NCBI GenBank assembly: GCA_902532015.1
Contig: CACAGI010000007.1
Coordinates: forward strand, 1-58,108
From: an uncultured SAR86 cluster bacterium
Lineage (GTDB): Bacteria; Pseudomonadota; Gammaproteobacteria; Magnimaribacterales; Magnimaribacteraceae
Length of the DNA stretch: 58,108 nucleotides
Direction of reading: 5' to 3'
The translations under genes were made by a program, and so were the position numbers. The notes under the pieces are model-generated. The model searched no databases. It saw nothing but the letters and a program-made list of their open reading frames with translations, and was not told the DNA's origin. This document shows positions 52,744 to 58,108 of this stretch, piece after piece. Each line of letters begins with the position of its first letter. Within the stretch, counting starts at the first letter, position 1.

Positions 52744-53507
52744 GTGTAGCCAAAAGAATAATACCTTGCCTAGATGTAGATAAAGGCAGAGTTGTTAAAG
52801 GAGTAAACTTTGTAAACATCAAGGATGCCGGAGACCCCGTAGAAATAGCTAAGAGATATGACGAGCAAGGAGCAGATGAACTAACTATGCTCGATATTAC
52901 TGCAAGTAGTGAGACACGGGAAACCACCTACAAGACAGTAGAAAGTATAGCTGGGCAGGTCTTTATACCCTTAACTGTTGGCGGTGGCGTTCGAAATACA
53001 CAAGATATTAAAAGATTATTAAGATCAGGCGCTGACAAAGTAAGTATCAATACCGCTGCAGTAGAGAATCCAGATTTTATTAAAGAAGCTTCTGATAAAT
53101 TTGGGTCACAGTGCATAGTAGTTGCTATAGATGCAAAGTCTATAGATGATACGTTTACCTCTTGGGAGGTAGTGACTTATGGAGGTAGAAAAAGGACTGG
53201 GATAGATGTACTTCAATGGGTGCAAAACGCAAAGGATTATGGAGCAGGGGAAATTTTGTTAACAAGTATGGATAGAGATGGGACTAAAGAAGGCTTTGAT
53301 AATAAACTAACAAAAGCTGTTTCTTCTGCAATTTCTATACCGGTAATTGCTTCAGGAGGAGTGGGGAATCTTCAACATTTAGTTGACGGCATCAAGGAAG
53401 GAGGTGCAGAAGCAGTATTAGCAGCAAGTATTTTTCATTATTCAGAGTTCACTATTCAAGAAGCTAAGAATGCTATGTTGGAGTCAGGGTTAGAAATTAG
53501 AATTTAA
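52740..53507 (+). CDS. hisF: Imidazole glycerol phosphate synthase cyclase subunit HisF
   Basis: Cyclase forming imidazole glycerol phosphate and AICAR. 255 residues. [19 protein letters not shown] contains the catalytic Asp near residue 12, and [14 protein letters not shown] the second Asp near 131; TVGGGVR and IASGGVGN bind phosphate. The ATG overlaps the hisA stop by 4 bases. It shares a TTAA with the convergent gpmA stop. No hisI gene follows. Confidence 0.97.
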   Translation: MSVAKRIIPCLDVDKGRVVKGVNFVNIKDAGDPVEIAKRYDEQGADELTMLDITASSETRETTYKTVESIAGQVFIPLTVGGGVRNTQDIKRLLRSGADKVSINTAAVENPDFIKEASDKFGSQCIVVAIDAKSIDDTFTSWEVVTYGGRKRTGIDVLQWVQNAKDYGAGEILLTSMDRDGTKEGFDNKLTKAVSSAISIPVIASGGVGNLQHLVDGIKEGGAEAVLAASIFHYSEFTIQEAKNAMLESGLEIRI

Positions 53508-54112
53508 CTCACCCTTTCTATCCTATCTTTATCAAATTTATATATCAAAGGAATACCAGTTGCTATTTCCAATTTCACTATTTCTTCCGAATGTATTTTT
53601 TCAAGATTCATAACAAGGGCTCTTAATGAATTGCCGTGAGCAGTTATTAGAACATTTAACCCTTTTTGCAAGTCAGGAATAATATTATTTTCAAAGTAAG
53701 GAAGCACTCTTTCTGCGGTATCCTTTAAACTTTCTCCACCAGGAGGCGGTATATCAAAGGATCTTCTCCATTCGTGTACTTGATCATTTCCCCATTTCTT
53801 TCTAGCTTCATCTTTATTTAAGCCTGCCAAATCTCCATAATTCCTTTCATTTAAACATTGATCTGAAATTGTGGGAATCAAAGGAGTTCCCATCTGCTCT
53901 AGGATAATCCTGCCTGTCTCTTGAGCTCTAAATAGATCTGAAGTAAACATCTTATCGAATCTATAACCCATTTTTTTTAATTCATTTCCAGCCTTTATAG
54001 CTTCCTCAATACCTTTCTGGGTAAGTTGAGGATCTTTCCAGCCTGTAAATAAATTCTTTTCATTCCATTCGCTTTGGCCATGTCTGACTAATACTAAATA
54101 ACAAGATTTCAT
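53504..54112 (-). CDS. gpmA: 2,3-bisphosphoglycerate-dependent phosphoglycerate mutase GpmA
   Basis: Glycolytic interconversion of 3- and 2-phosphoglycerate. The phosphohistidine motif [18 protein letters not shown] has His11; [30 protein letters not shown] and [12 protein letters not shown] follow. 202 residues, the shorter alphaproteobacterial-like form compared with 230-250 in E. coli. It diverges from the rhodanese gene across a 60-base AT-rich gap. Confidence 0.92.
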   Translation of the reverse strand: MKSCYLVLVRHGQSEWNEKNLFTGWKDPQLTQKGIEEAIKAGNELKKMGYRFDKMFTSDLFRAQETGRIILEQMGTPLIPTISDQCLNERNYGDLAGLNKDEARKKWGNDQVHEWRRSFDIPPPGGESLKDTAERVLPYFENNIIPDLQKGLNVLITAHGNSLRALVMNLEKIHSEEIVKLEIATGIPLIYKFDKDRIERVS

Positions 54113-54172
54113 TATATTTTTTAATTTTAAATTCTTATTTTAACTTAGGAATCTATATAATCTCGTCCCAAG

Positions 54173-54595
54173 ATGGAAAAATTTATATTGTTTGTAGGTG
54201 AAAACTTTCTAGCATTTCTTCTTCTTATTTCTTTGATTGCAATTTTAATTATTTATGAAAGAAGAAAGGGTGGATTAAAAATTGATGCTTCGGAGCTTAC
54301 TAGAGTCATTAATAAAGAAGAACCTTATGTATTTGATTTAAGAAGTTCATCAGAATTTAACTCAGGAACTATATCTGGAGCTATAAATATCCAAGCTAGC
54401 GATTTAGTAAAAGGAAACGCCCAGTTTAAAGCCCAAGAAGAAGACAAGATCGTACTTATATGTAAAACAGGCAGTAACTCCAGTACAGCAGCTAATATCC
54501 TTAAGAAGGCAGGATATATAAATGTTAGCGTATTATCGGGCGGAATGATGGGGTGGGTCCAAGGTGGAATGCCTCTTGTCAAGAATCAGAATTAA
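54173..54595 (+). CDS. Membrane-anchored rhodanese-domain protein (YibN-like)
   Basis: 140 residues: an N-terminal membrane segment (about 9-27) followed by a cytosolic single rhodanese domain. YVFDLRSSSEFNSGTISGAINI is the CH2A motif and IVLICKTGSNS carries the active-site Cys97. It resembles E. coli YibN, whose sulfur acceptor is unknown. A TATAAT at 54156 ends 11 bases before the ATG, with no ribosome site visible. Convergent with ntrC with a 3-base gap. Confidence 0.9.
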   Translation: MEKFILFVGENFLAFLLLISLIAILIIYERRKGGLKIDASELTRVINKEEPYVFDLRSSSEFNSGTISGAINIQASDLVKGNAQFKAQEEDKIVLICKTGSNSSTAANILKKAGYINVSVLSGGMMGWVQGGMPLVKNQN

Positions 54596-54598
54596 GTT

Positions 54599-55981
54599 TT
54601 AATTATCAATTCCAAGCTCTTTAATTTTTCTAGATAGAGTATTTCTTCCCCATCCCAGGAGGTCAGCCGCTTCTTTCTTTTTACCTTTAGTTTTCTTTAA
54701 AGCAACATTGATTAAAGTTCTTTCAAATTCGGGACCTACTTCTTCTAAGAGATTTGAATGCCCATTTTCTAAGTAATTTTCTGACCAAGACTGAAGAACT
54801 TTTTTCCAATTATTTTCTTCTTCAGCATTTTCCAATTTTAGCTCTTCTGGTAAGTCTTCCAATCGTACTTCTTTAGTTGGGGACATTACTGTCAGCCATC
54901 TGCATATATTCTCTAATTGTCTTACATTCCCAGGCCAAGAAAGGGTCTTGAAATATTTTTCTACTTCTTCAGAAAGATATTTTTTTTCTTCTTTTAATTC
55001 TTCAGAAGACTTTTGAAAGAAGTGTTTCACAAGCGCAGGGATGTCCTCCTTTCTTTCATTTAATTGAGGCAATAATAGTTTTATTACGTTTAATCTATGG
55101 AATAAATCTTCTCTGAAAATACCTTGTTTAACGAGCTCTTCAAGATTTTGATGGGTAGCTGTTATTATCCTCACATCTACTTTAATTGGCTCTCTTCCGC
55201 CAACACGATAAAACTCTCCATTTGACAACACCCTTAAGAGTCTAGTTTGAGTTTCTAAGGGCATGTCACCAATTTCATCAAGAAATAAAGTTCCTCCATT
55301 TGCTTGTTCAAATCTTCCTATTCTCTTCTCATCTGCCCCTGTAAAAGCTCCTTTTTCATGTCCAAATAACTCGGCTTCTAGAAGTTCTTTAGGTATATCG
55401 GCCATATTTAATGCTATGAACGCTTCTTCTTTTCTAGGACTATGTTCATATAGAGCTTTTGCCACTAGCTCCTTACCTGTTCCTGATTGCCCCATTAACA
55501 ATACAGTTGAGTTTGAGTTTGAGAGTTTGCCTATAGCTCTAAATACCTCTTGCATAGCCGGAGCTTCTCCAACTATCTCAGCCTCTGAATCTGATATTTC
55601 TTCCTTCTCTTGACCCTCTTTAGAAGTGGCTCTTTGAACCATAGAAACCGCCTCTTCAATGTCAAAAGGCTTAGGAAGATATTCCCAGGCTCCATGTTCA
55701 TAGGATTCAACTGCACTTTCTAAATCAGAATGTGCAGTCATAACTATAATAGGAATTTCTGGTCTAAGTTCTTTTACTTGATCTAAGAGATCAATGCCGC
55801 TTTTACCTGGCATTCTTATATCGGTTAAGATTAACTGAGGATTCTCTGTTTCGAGTTTTTTGATTACTTTATTCGCAGAATCAAAAGTTTTTACGTCCAT
55901 ACCTTTTTCAGAAAGGCCTCTTTCTAATACCCATCTTATAGACTCATCGTCATCAACTACCCAAATATGTCTATTATCCAT
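54599..55981 (-). CDS. ntrC: Nitrogen regulation response regulator NtrC (GlnG)
   Basis: Sigma-54-dependent activator of nitrogen-limitation genes. Receiver domain with Asp54 in LILTDIRMPG; AAA+ domain with Walker A MGQSGTGKELVAK and the sigma-54 contact loop GAFTGA; Walker B FLDEIGDMP; a C-terminal Fis-type helix-turn-helix KKEAADLLGWGRNTLSRKIKELGI. 460 residues. It overlaps the ntrB end by 8 bases. The motif implies that this genome has RpoN. Confidence 0.95.
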   Translation of the reverse strand: MDNRHIWVVDDDESIRWVLERGLSEKGMDVKTFDSANKVIKKLETENPQLILTDIRMPGKSGIDLLDQVKELRPEIPIIVMTAHSDLESAVESYEHGAWEYLPKPFDIEEAVSMVQRATSKEGQEKEEISDSEAEIVGEAPAMQEVFRAIGKLSNSNSTVLLMGQSGTGKELVAKALYEHSPRKEEAFIALNMADIPKELLEAELFGHEKGAFTGADEKRIGRFEQANGGTLFLDEIGDMPLETQTRLLRVLSNGEFYRVGGREPIKVDVRIITATHQNLEELVKQGIFREDLFHRLNVIKLLLPQLNERKEDIPALVKHFFQKSSEELKEEKKYLSEEVEKYFKTLSWPGNVRQLENICRWLTVMSPTKEVRLEDLPEELKLENAEEENNWKKVLQSWSENYLENGHSNLLEEVGPEFERTLINVALKKTKGKKKEAADLLGWGRNTLSRKIKELGIDN

Positions 55982-57068
55982 TTATTATCTCTTGTATTTG
56001 TTCCTGTGAATTTGTTATGGGTAAATTAATAAAAAACTCTGTTCTATTTGACCTAGTATTATAGTGAACGTTCCCTTTATGTTGCGATATTATTCCTTGG
56101 GTAATAGAAAGCCCTAAACCTGTACCCTTCTCCTTACCTGTGATCATTGGAAAAAATATAGAGTCTTTTATTTTATCTGGAATACCAGGCCCATTATCAA
56201 TAATAGATATTTTACAGACGGTTGCAGTTTGATTCTTTTCTATTATCTCTCCATAAGAGATTCTAGTAACAATTTCTATCCTTGGAGATGCTAAATCACT
56301 ATCAACAAGAGCATCTCGAGCATTTTTAATTAGGTTTAAGATGCTATTCTCCATTAGGTAACTGTCGATAAATAATTCTGGAATGCTTGGATCAAAATCT
56401 TTTAAAATTTTAATTCGTTTATATGAAGGTTCTTTTTCAATTAAATTAATTACATTTTCAATTGGGTAATGAATATTTTGCAGTTTAAAATCAGGTTTTT
56501 TATTTGGACCTAGGATGTTATCCACTAGAGCGGTGAGCCTGTCAGTTTGCTTGATAATAATGTCAGTGTATTCTTTGTGCTGAATATTTTTTAATTTATT
56601 ACTAAGAAGTTGAGCTGAGCCTCTTATTCCACTTAAGGGATTTTTTATTTCATGTGCCATACCACGAATAAAATCTTGTGAAATTTGTTGATTAGACTTC
56701 ATCCTATATCTTTCTTTTAATTCTGAAGATGACTCTTTATTGATTATTTCAATCAATAATAGACTATCAGACTCTTGAGTAATTGGGTGAACACTATAGT
56801 CACATAATACTTTATCTCCTTTTTTTAAATGTAAAAGTGCATCAGTCTTTGTGTAGCCTCGGTGTTCTTTCAAAGAATTAATAAGAGCTTTTTTATTATC
56901 TGGCTCTTCATAAAATAATTGATCTATATTATTTCCTAAAGATGCTGATTCGCTTATATCTAAAAAAGACATAGCTGAAGGGTTGATCTCTACAACCTTT
57001 AAGGAACTATCAAGGATTAAGATGCCAGTATTGAGCTCTAAAAGGTATTTTTTATTTAAATTATCCAT
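55974..57068 (-). CDS. ntrB: Nitrogen regulation sensor kinase NtrB (GlnL)
   Basis: Histidine kinase/phosphatase controlled by PII that phosphorylates NtrC. 364 residues: PAS-type N-terminal domain (about 8-110), H box MAHEIKNPLSGIRGSAQLL with His139, and an ATPase domain with NLIKNARDAL (N box), IDNGPGIPD (G1) and GKEKGTGLGLSI (G2). No membrane segment, as in cytosolic NtrB. It follows the glutamine synthetase gene after 56 bases that contain a hairpin. The ribosome site AGG is in the 3' arm of that hairpin. Confidence 0.95.
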   Translation of the reverse strand: MDNLNKKYLLELNTGILILDSSLKVVEINPSAMSFLDISESASLGNNIDQLFYEEPDNKKALINSLKEHRGYTKTDALLHLKKGDKVLCDYSVHPITQESDSLLLIEIINKESSSELKERYRMKSNQQISQDFIRGMAHEIKNPLSGIRGSAQLLSNKLKNIQHKEYTDIIIKQTDRLTALVDNILGPNKKPDFKLQNIHYPIENVINLIEKEPSYKRIKILKDFDPSIPELFIDSYLMENSILNLIKNARDALVDSDLASPRIEIVTRISYGEIIEKNQTATVCKISIIDNGPGIPDKIKDSIFFPMITGKEKGTGLGLSITQGIISQHKGNVHYNTRSNRTEFFINLPITNSQEQIQEIING

Positions 57069-57076
57069 GAGGAAAG

Positions 57077-57100
57077 GCCTAGAGCATTTAATCTCTAGGC
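57077..57100 (-). other. Hairpin between glutamine synthetase and ntrB genes
   Basis: A perfect 8-bp stem GCCTAGAG/CTCTAGGC with an 8-base loop, GC-richer than its surroundings. Read on the minus strand it ends 8 bases before the ntrB ATG and contains the only AGG near it. No T tract follows, so it is more likely an RNA-stability, attenuation or translation-control element than a terminator. Confidence 0.6.
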
Positions 57101-57124
57101 ATTATTCAGACTTTAACACGAAAC

Positions 57125-58096
57125 CTACGAAGTTAAGGTTCCTACTATATGAGCAATAATTTTGTATGGATCAGCATTAGAAGCAGGTCTCCTGTCTTCT
57201 AGATATCCATTCCAATCATGTTCAACAGTATATATAGGTATTCTGATACTTGCTCCTCTGTCACTTACTCCATATGAGAAAGTATCTATACTTTGTGTTT
57301 CATGCTGACCAGTAAGTCGCATATCATTATCAGATCCATAAAGCGCTATACCTTCTTTGTGCACTTCACCTAATTTTTCACACATTGAATTAAATAATTC
57401 CTCAGAACCTGAAGATCTCATTTCTTCATTAGAAAAATTTGTATGCATACCAGATCCATTCCAATCTCCTGTTTTGGGTTTAGGATGGATATTTACCGAT
57501 ACACCAAATTCTTCAGCAACTTTATAGAGCAAGTATCTGCTAACCCATAGATCATCAGCTGCTTTGATTCCTTTACCAAAACATTGATATTCCCATTGAC
57601 CTAAAGCAACTTCTGCATTTGTACCTGTGAGTTCGATACCAGCATCTAAACAAGCATCTAAGTGTGCATCACTTATTTCTCTTCCTTTAACATTACTTGC
57701 TCCGACAGCACAGTAATATTCTCCTTGTGGCCTATTAGGTGTTCCGTCTTCCCATCCAAGAATAGTACCATCTGGATTTGTTAGGAAATATTCTTGCTCA
57801 AATCCAAACCACCAATCATCACTAAGAACAGCATCTGCAGCTGCTCTAAAATTTGAAGGATGTGTCTCATGCTCACCGGTTTCAACTTGACAAAGAACTA
57901 AAGAACCATCATTCGTTGGATTTTCATATTGTTGGACCGGAAGTAATAGACAGTCTGAACTTCCTCCTTCTGCTTGCAAAGTTGAAGATCCGTCGAAGGA
58001 CCACTCAGGTGGTTCTCCATCAGTAACCTTAACTTTACTTCTTAAGTTGGCTTCTGGTTCATATCCATCAAGCCAAATATATTCGTATTTATTCAT
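57125..58096 (-). CDS. glnII: Type II (eukaryotic-type) glutamine synthetase GlnII
   Basis: ATP-dependent glutamine formation. 323 residues, the size of GSII rather than the ~470 of GSI. It starts KYEYIWLDGYEPEANLRSK, has WSFDGSSTLQAEG, FGFEQEYFLTNPDG, GTNAEVALGQWEYQ, DWNGSGMHTNFS and SYGVSDRGASIRIP, all closely matching rhizobial GlnII. The GSI adenylylation loop is absent. It occupies the glnA place in a glnA-ntrB-ntrC order. The window ends 12 bases before the ATG, so its promoter is not visible. Confidence 0.93.
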   Translation of the reverse strand: MNKYEYIWLDGYEPEANLRSKVKVTDGEPPEWSFDGSSTLQAEGGSSDCLLLPVQQYENPTNDGSLVLCQVETGEHETHPSNFRAAADAVLSDDWWFGFEQEYFLTNPDGTILGWEDGTPNRPQGEYYCAVGASNVKGREISDAHLDACLDAGIELTGTNAEVALGQWEYQCFGKGIKAADDLWVSRYLLYKVAEEFGVSVNIHPKPKTGDWNGSGMHTNFSNEEMRSSGSEELFNSMCEKLGEVHKEGIALYGSDNDMRLTGQHETQSIDTFSYGVSDRGASIRIPIYTVEHDWNGYLEDRRPASNADPYKIIAHIVGTLTS

Positions 58097-58108
58097 TTAT
58101 GTAATCTC

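Noticed and set aside
55263-55613. 116-residue frame opposite ntrC.
   Set aside because: A shadow of the conserved AAA+ coding region; no independent support.
57077-57100. Calling the GSII-ntrB hairpin a Rho-independent terminator.
   Set aside because: No T tract follows on either strand; the minus strand continues with CTTTCC.
1-58108. CRISPR arrays, insertion sequences, prophage or defence islands.
   Set aside because: No spaced direct repeats, transposase, phage or nuclease-system genes were seen; nearly every segment is a housekeeping or metabolic gene.

Overview
The window is a 58 kb, gene-dense, visibly AT-rich chromosomal segment with 62 protein genes, one tRNA and no mobile element, prophage, rRNA or CRISPR. 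The gene set is gammaproteobacterial: UvrD, an RpoH with a classical RpoH box, mutY-yggX, rppH next to a HAD-IB phosphatase, metX-metW, proC-yggS-yggT, zapE, hspQ and a TonB2-type energy cluster. Very short intergenic gaps, many start/stop overlaps and near-complete lack of space between convergent genes point to a streamlined marine heterotroph of the SAR86 or similar type. The lineage is inferred; the sequence alone does not prove it.

Layout. 1-6.1 kb: 3' part of uvrD, a TakP-like TRAP binding protein, lipB-lipA, and the TRAP membrane subunits on the other strand. 6.1-11 kb: acyl-CoA dehydrogenase, yaaA, a dienoyl-CoA isomerase-like crotonase with a 55-residue unknown upstream, cysQ and a quinone oxidoreductase. 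11.1-12.7 kb: rpoH-trmB. 12.7-21.1 kb: a long minus-strand run (membrane methyltransferase-like protein, psd, efp, argS, yggS, proC, yggT, metX, metW, rdgB). 21.2-26.5 kb: DUF3450-ExbB-ExbB-ExbD-TonB-TPR. 26.5-31.5 kb: folA, thyA, lgt, a two-part sodium/solute symporter and a TauE exporter. 31.5-41.1 kb: TANGO2, rppH, HAD, gcvPHT, an aminotransferase, hspQ, an FAD reductase and an ABM protein. 41.1-47.4 kb: zapE, GFA, DUF1295, MAPEG, two PhyH oxygenases, an MBL-fold protein and an iminopeptidase. 47.4-50.7 kb: bhmT-like methyltransferase, a secreted unknown, tRNA-Phe, yggX and mutY. 50.8-58.1 kb: hisBHAF, gpmA, a rhodanese, ntrC, ntrB and a type II (eukaryotic-type) glutamine synthetase.

The most striking regulatory finding is two related SAM-sensing pseudoknot RNAs, each starting at the predicted transcription start of a methionine gene. 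A SAM-II-like element lies before metX, with a terminator whose 3' arm carries the ribosome binding site and an 8-bp candidate antiterminator. A SAM-V/SAM-II-like element lies before the betaine-homocysteine methyltransferase gene. Acyl-homoserine formation and homocysteine remethylation would therefore both be shut down by SAM.

Other themes: lipoate synthesis (lipBA) and a lipoate-dependent glycine cleavage system are both present; a GSII enzyme occupies the glnA position of a glnA-ntrB-ntrC operon; convergent gene pairs repeatedly share a TTAA stop/stop overlap. No gene-free stretch exceeds about 200 bases.
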